Position numbers and translations under genes: made by a program. Below, piece by piece: positions 54,139-63,503 of a stretch of DNA of 64,000 bases (position 1 is its first letter; each line of letters starts with the position of its first letter). Source of the DNA: CALKZN01 sp050633785 (GTDB lineage Bacteria; Pseudomonadota; Gammaproteobacteria; Arenicellales; Arenicellaceae); the NCBI GenBank assembly GCA_050633785.1, contig JBOEHE010000006.1, forward strand, positions 1 to 64,000, in the 5' to 3' direction. The notes beneath the pieces were generated by a model. It was not told the DNA's origin and did no database searches. It saw nothing but the letters and a program-made list of their open reading frames with translations.

Positions 54139-55149
54139 ATGAAAGTACTTTTGGTAAAATTGACCTCGATGGGTGATGTAATTCATGCCTTACCAGCCAT
54201 CAGTGATGCAATTAAGGTAAACCCATCTTTGCGTTTTGACTGGATGGTGGAAGACGCGTTTGTGGAAATCCCTCGATGGCATAGCGCTGTTGAGCAGGTG
54301 ATACCTGTGGCAACACGCCGTTGGCGCAAGCAATTGTGGGATTCCCGTCAAGAAATTAAGCGGGCTTATCGGCAAATCAACAGTCAGAAGTATGATGTTG
54401 TTATCGATGCCCAGGGGTTATTGAAAAGCGCTGTTTTTAGCCGTTTGGCAAAAGGCCCGGTGCATGGTTTTGATCGTCGTTCCAGTCGTGAACCGATTTC
54501 TGGTTTTTGCTACCATAAAAAACATTCTGTCAGTCCCCAACAGCATGCTATTTTGCGAGTGCGTACTTTGTTTGCGGAGTCTCTTGGTTACCCAGTGCCA
54601 ACCAGTGAACCTGATTATCAGGTTTGTGCTCAACAATTAAAAGATGTGTTAGATGTGAGGCGGTTTGCCGCACCAAAAAAACCGTATCTGGTTTTTTTGC
54701 ATGGTACTACCTGGCTCTCTAAGCATTGGCCAGAACAAAGTTGGCAAGAATTGTCAATTGCGGTGGAGCAGGGTGACTTTTCAGTCTACTTACCCTGGGG
54801 AAATGCAGTTGAGCGTGATAGAGCAGAGCGCATTGCTGAAGGTAAATCTCATGTCCATGTCTTGCCTAAAATGGGCTTGACTGAGTTAGCCTTGCTTTTG
54901 GATGAGGCGACAGGTGTTGTAGCAGTTGATACCGGTCTAGGGCATTTGTCGGCTGCATTAGGTCGGCCAACCGTATCTATTTATGGCCCAACAAATACCC
55001 AATTAATTGGTACAGTAGGGGAAAATCAACGCCATTTGATAGCACAACCGGCTACATCGAATGTTCGCGTTAGCAAGCATGATAGCTTTGATTATGCTAC
55101 AGTCAGCGCGGATGTGGTCTGGCAGGCATTGAGTCAGCTTTTGGACTAG
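54139..55149 (+). CDS. waaC: ADP-heptose:LPS heptosyltransferase I
   Basis: WaaC adds the first heptose to Kdo2-lipid A. The ATG at 54139 gives the family-typical start MKVLLVKLTSMGDVIHALPA; a GTG at 54124 adds five residues. The product has 336 residues with the glycosyltransferase-9 motifs LHGTTWLSKHWPEQSW and VAVDTGLGHLSAALGRPTVSIYGPT. It is tightly linked to waaF. In most species waaC and waaF stand together as here. Confidence 0.95.
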   Translation: MKVLLVKLTSMGDVIHALPAISDAIKVNPSLRFDWMVEDAFVEIPRWHSAVEQVIPVATRRWRKQLWDSRQEIKRAYRQINSQKYDVVIDAQGLLKSAVFSRLAKGPVHGFDRRSSREPISGFCYHKKHSVSPQQHAILRVRTLFAESLGYPVPTSEPDYQVCAQQLKDVLDVRRFAAPKKPYLVFLHGTTWLSKHWPEQSWQELSIAVEQGDFSVYLPWGNAVERDRAERIAEGKSHVHVLPKMGLTELALLLDEATGVVAVDTGLGHLSAALGRPTVSIYGPTNTQLIGTVGENQRHLIAQPATSNVRVSKHDSFDYATVSADVVWQALSQLLD

Positions 55150-55199
55150 ACTTGTTATGAGTCTGGTAATGGAAATAAACTCAAATAATGGCGTAAAGT

Positions 55200-56186
55200 A
55201 TGAATAAAACAGTGTTGGTGACAGGGGGAGCTGGGTATATTGGGTCGCATACTGTGCGGCATCTGCTGGCAGCTGGATTTCAGGTTGTCGTTCTGGATAC
55301 CCTGTACTCAGGACACCGTTGGGCAGTGCATGAAGATGCTGAATTGATTGTCGGTGATGCAGGCTCTGATGTCGATCTGGAGGCGGTTTTTGGGCAATAT
55401 ACCTTTGATGCTATTGTGCATTTTGCTGGGCATATTGTTGTTCCTGAATCGGTTGTAGATCCCTTGAAATACTACCAGAATAATTGCCTGGTAACGCAGA
55501 ATCTGGTCTCTTATGCCATCAAGTATGCTGTTAAACAGTTTGTGTTTTCTTCCAGTGCCGCGGTTTATGGGGCTCCTGAATCGATACCCGTGCTAGAAAC
55601 AACGCCAACCCAACCTATCAATCCATATGGTAGAACCAAGCTTATCTCTGAGTGGACATTGCAGGATGTCGGCGCTGCCAACTCAGAATTTAACTATATA
55701 GCTCTACGCTATTTTAATGTAGCTGGAGCCGCTGTTGATGGATCTCTGGGGCAGGCTACCCCTGAAGCGACGCACTTAATCAAAGTGGCTTGTGAAGTTG
55801 CAACGGGTAAACGAGATAAAATTGCGATCTATGGCACAGACTATCCCACAACTGATGGAACTTGCATCAGAGATTATATTCATGTCGATGACTTAGCCAT
55901 GGCGCATGTCTCGGCCTTGCGTTATTTGGCGTCCAATGAGTCCAGTGCGGTTTTTAATTGTGGTTATGGTGCGGGCTTCAGTGTTCGTGAGGTTCTCGAT
56001 TGTGTGAGTGATGTGGTAGGAAAGAAACTCAATATCGTTGAACAGGGCCGCCGCGATGGAGATCCTGCCGCTTTGGTTGCGGATAATCGTAAAATATTGT
56101 CAGAATTGGATTGGCAGCCACGCTATAACGACTTAAAAATAATTTGCCAGACCGCTTTTGATTGGGAAAAGAGTTATAATAGCTGA
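55200..56186 (+). CDS. galE: UDP-glucose 4-epimerase
   Basis: GalE interconverts UDP-glucose and UDP-galactose, supplying galactose for LPS. The 328 residues start with the NAD-binding TGGAGYIGSHT. The catalytic Ser lies in SSSAAVYG and the YxxxK pair in NPYGRTKLISEW. GTCIRDYIHVDDLA is the conserved C-terminal segment. Its place inside the LPS core genes points to a role in core or O-antigen sugar supply. Confidence 0.94.
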   Translation: MNKTVLVTGGAGYIGSHTVRHLLAAGFQVVVLDTLYSGHRWAVHEDAELIVGDAGSDVDLEAVFGQYTFDAIVHFAGHIVVPESVVDPLKYYQNNCLVTQNLVSYAIKYAVKQFVFSSSAAVYGAPESIPVLETTPTQPINPYGRTKLISEWTLQDVGAANSEFNYIALRYFNVAGAAVDGSLGQATPEATHLIKVACEVATGKRDKIAIYGTDYPTTDGTCIRDYIHVDDLAMAHVSALRYLASNESSAVFNCGYGAGFSVREVLDCVSDVVGKKLNIVEQGRRDGDPAALVADNRKILSELDWQPRYNDLKIICQTAFDWEKSYNS

Positions 56187-56228
56187 TTACCAGATTCTGT
56201 TTTAGTTTGAGTTCAAACCTTATTTATT

Positions 56229-58241
56229 ATGCACTTCGCTTTTTGCCTTTATAAACACTCACCTTATGGTGGCCTGTCCCTGGACATGTTGCGTATAGCC
56301 CAGGAATGCTTGAAGCGTGGTCATCAAGTCACTATTTATGTGGGTCATTGGGAAGGAAGCTATCCGCAAAATGTGGAGGTGGTTGAAGTTGAACATTTTG
56401 GTTTAACCAACCATACACGTAGTGCGGCATTTCACCGTAAATTGTATAAAAAGCTTAAGGGTCATAAATATGACGCACTGATCGGTTTCAACCGCATTCC
56501 CGGTATGGATATGTACTTTTGTGGTGATTTTTGTTTTGTTGGCAGAGCGCACCAGAAAAACTCCATCTATTACCGCATGACTCCACGGTATCTGTTTTTC
56601 CGCAGCTTTGAAGATCGTGTTTTCTCAACCAAGAGTAAGACTCGAGTTCTATCATTGTCTGATCGAGAAAAGTCTATTTATCAGCAGTATTATTTGACAC
56701 AGGATGATCGTTTTTACGATTTGCCACCAGCACTGGATAAACGTCGGCGCTATATTCAGGAGAGTCTGCCAGATCGAGCTTTGATCCGGAAAAACCTGGG
56801 TATAGATGAAGATCGGTTTTTAGTGTTTTTCGTCGGTTCCGGTTTTAAGACCAAGGGTCTGGATCGTGCGATTAAAGCGATTGCTTCCCTGCCAGACGAT
56901 ATTCGACATCGTACCACCATGTTTGTTGTTGGTCAGGACCGTATTGAGCGTTTTCGCTTGCAGGCAAAACGCCTTGGTGTGGCTGAGCAGGTTGAGTTTT
57001 TAGGTGGACGTGATGATATTCCTGAATTGATGAAAGCGGGAGACCTTCTGTTGCACCCGGCGTATATGGAGACAGCAGGCAAGGTGTTGCTTGAAGCGAT
57101 TACGGCTGGTTTACCAGTTCTGGCGACAACTGTCTGTGGTTATGCACCGCATATAGGTCGTTCTGGGGCTGGCCAAGTCTTGCGATCACCTTTCAAGCAA
57201 GGTGAATTGAACGATAAACTAGCCGAAATGCTGGTGTCGCCTGAACGTGATCAGTGGATTCAAAATGGTTTGGACTACGGAGAAAATGATGACCTGTATG
57301 TGATGCCGGAATATACTGCTCGCTTGTTGGAGCAGGTAGTTAATGAGGGTAATACAGTTGAGGCGGTAGGTGCTGCTGAAGAACAATTATACTTGCGTAA
57401 GGATTTTGCTGATTCCCTGCAAGGGAAAATTGCGTTTGATGATTTGATGAGCATCCAAGGCGAAGTCTACCGGGAAGCTCCAGGCCGAAAAACCTTGCGT
57501 TTTGCACGAGGTGAAAAAGAGTATTTTCTAAAAACACACACTGGTGTTGGTTGGAATGAAATTATTAAGAATCTGACCTATTTACGAGCTCCGGTGGTCG
57601 GGGCCCGAAACGAATGGCATGGCGTGCATCGTTTGACTGACCTTGAGGTGGATACCATGACCGTCGTTGGCTATGGTATTCGAGGTAAAAACCCCGCTAG
57701 ACGAAAATCCTTTATTATCACTGAGGCTTTACCAACTTCAACCAGTCTGGAAGATTTTACTCAGAGTTGGAAAGAGACGCCGCCTACAGCAACAAAAGAA
57801 ATTCTGTTTAAGCGTAAAATTATCAATAAAGTGGCAGAGATAACGCGTACCATGCATGAAAATGGTGCCAATCATAGAGACTGTTATTTGTGTCATTTTT
57901 TGCTGGATATGCCGGAAAATGCTCAATACGATTATGAACAGGCCCGCTTGTTTCTGATTGATTTGCATCGCATGCAATTGCGGCGTAAGACCCCCTTGCG
58001 CTGGATGATCAAAGATGTGGCTGGTTTGTATTATTCCAGTATGGACATCGGCTTAACTCAGCGTGACTTATTTCGTTTTATGATTGCATACCGCGGAAAA
58101 CCTTTGCGTTCTATTCTTCAGGAAACTAATTTCTGGGCCAGAGTTGTTCGGCGAGGTAAAAATCTCTATCGCTCTGAGAAAGGTAAGCAGAAAAAACTGT
58201 TGGCAAAAAATAAACGCGTTGATTCCAACATTGTTGGGTAA
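56229..58241 (+). CDS. WaaG-WaaP fusion: LPS core glucosyltransferase and heptose I kinase
   Basis: One 670-residue open frame covers two normally separate LPS enzymes. Residues 1-375 match WaaG (glycosyltransferase family 4), with CLYKHSPYGGLSLDM at the start, GFKTKGLDRAIKA (205-217) and the E-x7-E motif E281/E289. Residues about 390-655 match WaaP/RfaP, with K435 in YFLKTHTGVGW, catalytic D551 in NHRDCYLCHF and D578 in LIDLH. A linker of about 15 residues joins them and the frame is continuous with no frameshift. It would add the first outer-core hexose to heptose II and phosphorylate heptose I. Both active sites look intact. Confidence 0.93.
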   Translation: MHFAFCLYKHSPYGGLSLDMLRIAQECLKRGHQVTIYVGHWEGSYPQNVEVVEVEHFGLTNHTRSAAFHRKLYKKLKGHKYDALIGFNRIPGMDMYFCGDFCFVGRAHQKNSIYYRMTPRYLFFRSFEDRVFSTKSKTRVLSLSDREKSIYQQYYLTQDDRFYDLPPALDKRRRYIQESLPDRALIRKNLGIDEDRFLVFFVGSGFKTKGLDRAIKAIASLPDDIRHRTTMFVVGQDRIERFRLQAKRLGVAEQVEFLGGRDDIPELMKAGDLLLHPAYMETAGKVLLEAITAGLPVLATTVCGYAPHIGRSGAGQVLRSPFKQGELNDKLAEMLVSPERDQWIQNGLDYGENDDLYVMPEYTARLLEQVVNEGNTVEAVGAAEEQLYLRKDFADSLQGKIAFDDLMSIQGEVYREAPGRKTLRFARGEKEYFLKTHTGVGWNEIIKNLTYLRAPVVGARNEWHGVHRLTDLEVDTMTVVGYGIRGKNPARRKSFIITEALPTSTSLEDFTQSWKETPPTATKEILFKRKIINKVAEITRTMHENGANHRDCYLCHFLLDMPENAQYDYEQARLFLIDLHRMQLRRKTPLRWMIKDVAGLYYSSMDIGLTQRDLFRFMIAYRGKPLRSILQETNFWARVVRRGKNLYRSEKGKQKKLLAKNKRVDSNIVG

Positions 58242-58283
58242 GTAAATATTCGGTCAATTAATGATTGATGGGGTGTGATACAA

Positions 58284-58925
58284 ATGACTGCCATAAAAGC
58301 TGTTTTTTCGGATCAAATTCCTGATCAATTTAAGGCTCAGCTGCTGGCTGATGTTGATGGTTTAATGCAAGCGGGTACTGTTCTTAAGGATGATGGTGCT
58401 ACCACAGTGGTTAAGATAGCTGTGGCTGAGAATAGTTATATTATTAAACGTTATAATGCTCGCAGTCTTGGGCATGCAGTCAAACGGAGTTTGCGACAAT
58501 CACGTGCTGAACGTTGTTGGCAGATGTCAACGGAATTTCAGCGCGTGGGTCTGACGGTCGCTGAACCTATTGCTATGCTGGAACGGCGCTTCGGGCCATT
58601 TTGCGGTAATGCGTATTTTGTCAGTGCGTGTGTTGATGGTGTGGAGCTGTTGGAGTGGTTGCCACAACAACAAGAACCTGTGCAGCAGCAGGTCGCTGCT
58701 GAGATTCGCCAACTGTTTTCAACTTTTCTTCAACACCGCTTGTCGCATGGGGATATGAAGGCGACTAATTTGCTTTGGTCAGATCAAAAAATTGTGCTTA
58801 TTGATCTTGATGCTGCATGTGTACATCGTTTTTCTGTGTTGGCACGTCGTGGTTATTTGCGTGATGTGCGCCGCTTTATTCGTAATGGCGAATGTTTTGC
58901 AGAAATATTAAAATCACCTTTGTAG
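58284..58925 (+). CDS. LPS kinase-like protein (InaA/WaaY type)
   Basis: This small kinase-fold protein belongs to the lipopolysaccharide kinase (Kdo/WaaP, InaA, WaaY) group. From the ATG at 58284 it has 213 residues with the nucleotide-binding Lys in YIIKRYN, the catalytic loop HGDMKATNLLW and the metal-binding LIDLDA. Since WaaP is already encoded in the previous fusion, this copy may phosphorylate heptose II (as WaaY does) or another core sugar. The in-frame GTG at 58275 is an alternative start. It converges with the next gene over six bases. Confidence 0.85.
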   Translation: MTAIKAVFSDQIPDQFKAQLLADVDGLMQAGTVLKDDGATTVVKIAVAENSYIIKRYNARSLGHAVKRSLRQSRAERCWQMSTEFQRVGLTVAEPIAMLERRFGPFCGNAYFVSACVDGVELLEWLPQQQEPVQQQVAAEIRQLFSTFLQHRLSHGDMKATNLLWSDQKIVLIDLDAACVHRFSVLARRGYLRDVRRFIRNGECFAEILKSPL

Positions 58926-58931
58926 CAGTCA

Positions 58932-60506
58932 TTAATTGATAACGACTGGGTTGGGGAAATCCTTGTGGTAATCGACCGGCGGCCTTTTCTTAGTGTGCTT
59001 GCGTAAGTCATAGACCAGCAAGTGATTTTTCTCACCGTTTTTTATGCGATGCACTGGTTCTGACCCCAGTTTTGTTTTTATGTATTTTTCAGCATCCAGG
59101 TTGTTTTTGCTGATATCAAAAATGACATAGTGAAAATCAAAGATGCTGCCGGTTTGCATGAAATAGTCAGCTTCCTGCCAGCTATATTCCAGATTGAAAT
59201 GTGCTGGTTTGCGTTTTGCATAGTGTAATAACAAGGCGTTATTACTATAGACGCGTTGATCGGCAGCAATGTTTTCGTTGATCCACTGACCGGAGTCAAT
59301 AACGCTCAACTTATCAGTCTTCAAGTCAAATAGCTTATGTACGCCAATGGCGAGAATGAAAGCGGCAAATAGTGGGAACAACCAACGCGGAGAACTGGGG
59401 TCTTTGTGACGCCAGCGTAAATAAAATATCTCAATGCCAAACGGGGATGCCAATAGAATGGTCAGCACCAAGGCCAGAGTGTGCCGGCTGACAAGGTACA
59501 TATTAATAGCAGCGAAAATAGCGATCAAACCAATTTGTATTAAACATAAGGCATAAGCTGCTTTTCTCAGATCTGGCTCATCCAGAACGAAATCACGTTT
59601 TATAGCATACCAGGCAAAAAATGCGTGGATAAAAGTCAGGCGTCTCAGAGGTTCATAGGCAGTCATTAACAGGACCGCAATGATAAGAATCAGGGGGGCA
59701 AAGTCTGCGGATAAAGGTGTTAAGACTTTGGTGCCGATGATGTTGATCTTGAACCAGAGATTCTCTGCCGCATGATTGACAGAGTTGGCGAAGAAAGTAA
59801 GGTATGAACCGCCATGTTGAATATCAACCGCGGATTCTCCAAAGAGCCAGACAGTCAGACCAGCGAACAGGCATACGGAGGCGCCTACTATCAGCAGAAA
59901 CCATACAGCTCGCCATAATTTTGTCTGGCTGCGCAGATAAAACAAATAGCAGGGCATGATAATAAGTGTGGCAATGGCTTCAAGTCGAAACAATATCGCT
60001 CCAAGCATCACCAGGCTTGCCATGACCAGCGGCAATAATTTCTGTTGGATAATGGTTTTGATATAAAAATAAATTGCCCAGAGATAACAGGCCAGAAAGC
60101 CTATGTCACGGATAATAAAAGGGCGATACTTATTGATGCTGGGAAATAATAGAATCACCAGAGCAGCAATGATCATCGTGCGTCGGCTGCCGCCAAGTGC
60201 ATGCACGCAAGATAAAAAAGCGGTTACGCAAAAAATAGTCAGAATCGCATTCAAAGTATGCGCAGCAGCAACCGTGCTGCTACCTGTCAGTATTTGCAGC
60301 CCGCTGATCAGGGCCGGATAAAAAGGCCAGCGATAAATAACCATTGCATTAGCGGCACTGCCTTGGCTGAACTCTTCAGCTGCTGATAAGTACAAAATAG
60401 CATCCATATTGACAACAGGGTCAACATGAACTGCCCAAGCGGATAATAGATAGCTGGCAATAGCTGTCAGAATAATAATTAATCGATTTTTTCTAATAAA
60501 ATCCAC
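58932..60506 (-). CDS. Polytopic glycosyltransferase-like membrane protein (ArnT/PMT type)
   Basis: This 524-residue integral membrane protein has about 11-12 hydrophobic helices and a soluble C-terminal part (about 410-524). The first periplasmic loop after helix 1 has an Asp-containing segment (VNMDAILYLSAAEEF) and a nearby RWPFYPAL, resembling the lipid-linked sugar transferases of the GT39/ArnT/PMT group. The match is by architecture, not by a firm motif. Its place beside LPS core genes suggests transfer of a sugar to LPS or another envelope acceptor. It is on the opposite strand and so is expressed separately. Confidence 0.65.
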   Translation of the reverse strand: MDFIRKNRLIIILTAIASYLLSAWAVHVDPVVNMDAILYLSAAEEFSQGSAANAMVIYRWPFYPALISGLQILTGSSTVAAAHTLNAILTIFCVTAFLSCVHALGGSRRTMIIAALVILLFPSINKYRPFIIRDIGFLACYLWAIYFYIKTIIQQKLLPLVMASLVMLGAILFRLEAIATLIIMPCYLFYLRSQTKLWRAVWFLLIVGASVCLFAGLTVWLFGESAVDIQHGGSYLTFFANSVNHAAENLWFKINIIGTKVLTPLSADFAPLILIIAVLLMTAYEPLRRLTFIHAFFAWYAIKRDFVLDEPDLRKAAYALCLIQIGLIAIFAAINMYLVSRHTLALVLTILLASPFGIEIFYLRWRHKDPSSPRWLFPLFAAFILAIGVHKLFDLKTDKLSVIDSGQWINENIAADQRVYSNNALLLHYAKRKPAHFNLEYSWQEADYFMQTGSIFDFHYVIFDISKNNLDAEKYIKTKLGSEPVHRIKNGEKNHLLVYDLRKHTKKRPPVDYHKDFPNPVVIN

Positions 60507-60773
60507 AACGGCGTATTTAATTTAACGTGGTTGGGGTATTATTTCACGCAAACTGGTTGGGTGGAACCGTTGATCATGCTTTCGACCTTAATATCTCGAC
60601 AGATATAAGTGCTGGATCAAGAGGATAGTTAGTTCCCATGCGGTTTAACGTACAATAAATTTTTATGAAAAAATATGCCTTGTTGTTTGTAGTGAGGTGT
60701 TTAATTTGAGAATGACTGGTGTCAGCTGGCCCTGGAGCCTAATTGGACATCGATAGACCTTAAAAATATTTCA

Positions 60774-62264
60774 ATGAATACGACAGCAAGAATCTTTGAT
60801 AAAGACAGTTCAGTCTGGTCTGATGACCTCGATGTTCGTAAGAGTATTGATAATCGCCTTGGTTGGTTGGATGCGATTGAGTTCAGTCGTGATAATCAAG
60901 CTGGAATTGATCAATTTGTTGCACAAGTGCAACAACAGGGTTTTCAACAAGTTATTTTGATAGGTATGGGCGGATCTTGCCTGGCCCCTGAGGTGTTTTC
61001 TCATTTATTTGCTGAAGAAGCTGCTGGGTTGGAGTTGTTGATTCTGGATAGCACTTGTGTTGAGCAAATTCTTGCGGTGCGCAACAGCGTTGATTTGAAA
61101 ACAAGCCTGTTTGTCATTTCCAGCAAGTCTGGCGGCACAATAGAAACTCGATATTTATTCCGTTATTTCTACCAACAGCTTATTGAGTTGCAAGGTGATG
61201 CAGCGGGGCAACAGTTCGTTGCTATCACGGATGGTGGGTCTGAGTTGGAGCAATTAGCACTAAACCATAACTTCATGCACTGCTTTGTCAATCCGTCTGA
61301 TATTGGTGGGCGTTTTTCGGCTTTAAGCTATTTTGGTTTGGTTCCTGCAGCTTTGATGGGTGTTTCTTTGGAGCGTCTGTTGGATCGTGCACAACAGGCA
61401 TCAGATGCTTGTCTTGCTGGTCAAGGCGCTGGAGTGCAATTGGGTGAATGGTTGGTTGCTCAGTACCAGAGTGAGCAGGTTGATAAGCTAATCATTCAGG
61501 TCCCTGCATTGTTGGAGCCTTTGGTCTGGTGGATAGAGCAGTTGGTGGCTGAATCTTTAGGCAAACAAGGACAGGGAGTCATGCCTGTATTGAATTCTGA
61601 TAATGTGGATAAGCCATTCGCAATGGCGAAAACACTGCATATGAATATCGGAGAGTCCAAACAGGATTTCTCCGATAAAGCTCATGCTTACTGGAATTTG
61701 CAAGATAAATACGATGTGGCATCACAATTCTTTCATTGGGAATTTGCGACCGCTTTGGCAGGTGCTTATATCAACATCAATCCGTTTGATGAACCCAATG
61801 TGACAGAAGCTAAACAGCAAACTAAAAAGCTGCTGGAGCAAAGTATCACCAAGGAGCTGGTTTTGCCTGAAGAGCAGCCTTTGGCGTCTTTGTGGTCAAA
61901 AGCAGAAGCTGACTCTTATGTGGCTGTTTTAGCCTATTGGCCTATTACCGATGGAAATGACCAGGTTTTACGTGATTTCAGGCTACGTATCGAAGCATTA
62001 ACTGGTTTGCCGGTAAGCGTGAATTATGGACCTCGCTATTTGCACTCTACAGGGCAGTTGCATAAAGGAGGTAAGCGCCAGGGACTGTTTATCGTGTTGA
62101 CGCAAGCTGATCAGCAGGAATTACCCATTCCTGGGCAAGCTTATACGTTTAACACCTTATGCCGTGCCCAGGCCTTGGGAGATTTTCAGATATTATGCGA
62201 CAAGGGCTTGCCCGCAGTGTTTTACTGTCTTGAAAGCTCTGGTGATGACTTGCCGGAATTGTAA
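60774..62264 (+). CDS. pgi: Glucose-6-phosphate isomerase (transaldolase-fusion type)
   Basis: This enzyme should interconvert glucose-6-phosphate and fructose-6-phosphate. The 496 residues contain the SIS-fold motifs IGMGGSCLAPEVF, ISSKSGGTIETRYL and the conserved GGRFSALSYFGLVPAALMG. The sequence resembles the PGI half of bifunctional transaldolase/PGI proteins more than the 550-residue enteric Pgi, but no transaldolase domain is attached. The start is the ATG at 60774. The 267-base gap upstream, shared with the divergent membrane protein gene, is AT-rich and should hold both promoters. Confidence 0.88.
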   Translation: MNTTARIFDKDSSVWSDDLDVRKSIDNRLGWLDAIEFSRDNQAGIDQFVAQVQQQGFQQVILIGMGGSCLAPEVFSHLFAEEAAGLELLILDSTCVEQILAVRNSVDLKTSLFVISSKSGGTIETRYLFRYFYQQLIELQGDAAGQQFVAITDGGSELEQLALNHNFMHCFVNPSDIGGRFSALSYFGLVPAALMGVSLERLLDRAQQASDACLAGQGAGVQLGEWLVAQYQSEQVDKLIIQVPALLEPLVWWIEQLVAESLGKQGQGVMPVLNSDNVDKPFAMAKTLHMNIGESKQDFSDKAHAYWNLQDKYDVASQFFHWEFATALAGAYININPFDEPNVTEAKQQTKKLLEQSITKELVLPEEQPLASLWSKAEADSYVAVLAYWPITDGNDQVLRDFRLRIEALTGLPVSVNYGPRYLHSTGQLHKGGKRQGLFIVLTQADQQELPIPGQAYTFNTLCRAQALGDFQILCDKGLPAVFYCLESSGDDLPEL

Positions 62265-62283
62265 AATTAGTGCTGGCAGGGTT

Positions 62284-62340
62284 CTAGGGCCTGTTCACAC
62301 TAANNTCTCGGCTTAAAAATTTAGTGTGAACAGGCCCTAG
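62284..62340. repeat. Perfect 20-bp inverted repeat around two unresolved bases
   Basis: The left arm (62284-62303, CTAGGGCCTGTTCACACTAA) and right arm (62321-62340) are exact reverse complements, separated by NN (62304-62305) and 15 further bases. Both outer ends are CTAG. The last bases supply the TAG stop of the patatin gene. It looks like the two ends of an IS5-like element or a MITE, with the middle possibly missing from the assembly at the NN. It could also serve as a terminator between the convergent pgi and patatin genes. The repeat is seen directly; its mobile nature is inferred. Confidence 0.75.
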
Positions 62341-63479
62341 TCTTTGATGCTGAGGAATTGGTGTATTTCTTCTTTGCGGCGCATGGCATCCGTATAGCCC
62401 AATTTGATAAGTTTGGAGCAAAACGGTTTGTTAAACATCAGATAGCTGGTGAGTCTGCGGCTGTTACCTTTGTGCATGCCTAAGAACTTCAGGCCAAGTC
62501 GAAATGGCCGTGGGAAGGTATCAAATAGATTGTGAGCAATTTCAGCGATATCTACAGAGGGTGAAATGATCAGATGTTCAATATGTTTGAATTTTTTATT
62601 TCTATTGGGAATATCTGAGTTTAGGTTGTTAATCCTCTCGAGTCTTTCTATATCTGCATCCATACTGTTGAGAAACAGAGTGTCCATAATAAAGCCGCTG
62701 ATTTGTGATATGGATGGAAATTCATTCTCCGCTTTTGGTTTCTTTGCGCTGCGTTGACGTACACCAATAACCAGAATTTTGTCTGCTCCTAAATGCAGTG
62801 CCGGGCTGATAGGGGTGTTTTGACGCATAGAGCCGTCGCCAAAGTATTCACCATTCAGTTTAACAGGGGGGAATATTACTGGTATTGCGGACGATGCCAT
62901 CAACGTATCAATAGTGATCTTGTGTTGCGAACCGGAACGAAACGCCCGGTGCCATTCTGGAATGTCATTGTTTGACTGAAAAAAAGATACAGATTGCCCA
63001 CTTGAGTAGCTGCTGGCATTCACGCAGACAGCATCCAGCGTGCCTTGATCTATTGCTCTTTGAATGTCATCAAAATCTATCTTTTCTTCGAGTAGATGTC
63101 TTAATGGAGTGTTGTCCAATAAAGAATTAGGTGGTTCACCTCCAAGCGAACCAGGCATAAAAGTAGAAATTAACCAGCGAAACATGCTTTTCAACAGGGT
63201 TCTGGCATCAGATCTGAAAACCTGTTTGAGTTCAAAATTTGACCAGACTTGAACAATTCTGCGTACTCCTTCGCAGAAACTTCCTGTGTTAGCTGCCAGT
63301 GCGATGGCATTGATTGAGCCAGCGGATGTTCCAGAAATAATTTTGAAAGGGGTGTGGCTATCTTCAGGGTGAAGTTCTGCGATAGCTTTGAGTACCCCAA
63401 CCTGGTAAGCAGCTCTGGCACCACCACCGCCAAGGATTAAACCAATTTTGGGTGGTGGTTTTGAAGTGAAAAAAACCAT
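62337..63479 (-). CDS. Patatin-like phospholipase
   Basis: This 380-residue lipid acyl hydrolase is of the patatin (RssA-like) family. The oxyanion loop GGGGARAAYQVG, the nucleophile elbow GTSAGSINA with the catalytic Ser and the DGSMRQNTP motif with the catalytic Asp are all present. There is no signal peptide, so it may act on the inner leaflet. Its stop codon lies inside the right arm of the inverted repeat at 62321-62340, so the original C-terminus may have been altered by an insertion. It is followed upstream by the helicase gene on the same strand. Confidence 0.93.
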   Translation of the reverse strand: MVFFTSKPPPKIGLILGGGGARAAYQVGVLKAIAELHPEDSHTPFKIISGTSAGSINAIALAANTGSFCEGVRRIVQVWSNFELKQVFRSDARTLLKSMFRWLISTFMPGSLGGEPPNSLLDNTPLRHLLEEKIDFDDIQRAIDQGTLDAVCVNASSYSSGQSVSFFQSNNDIPEWHRAFRSGSQHKITIDTLMASSAIPVIFPPVKLNGEYFGDGSMRQNTPISPALHLGADKILVIGVRQRSAKKPKAENEFPSISQISGFIMDTLFLNSMDADIERLERINNLNSDIPNRNKKFKHIEHLIISPSVDIAEIAHNLFDTFPRPFRLGLKFLGMHKGNSRRLTSYLMFNKPFCSKLIKLGYTDAMRRKEEIHQFLSIKD

Positions 63480-63503
63480 AATAAGGAATTGTTGTTGTTT
63501 ATA

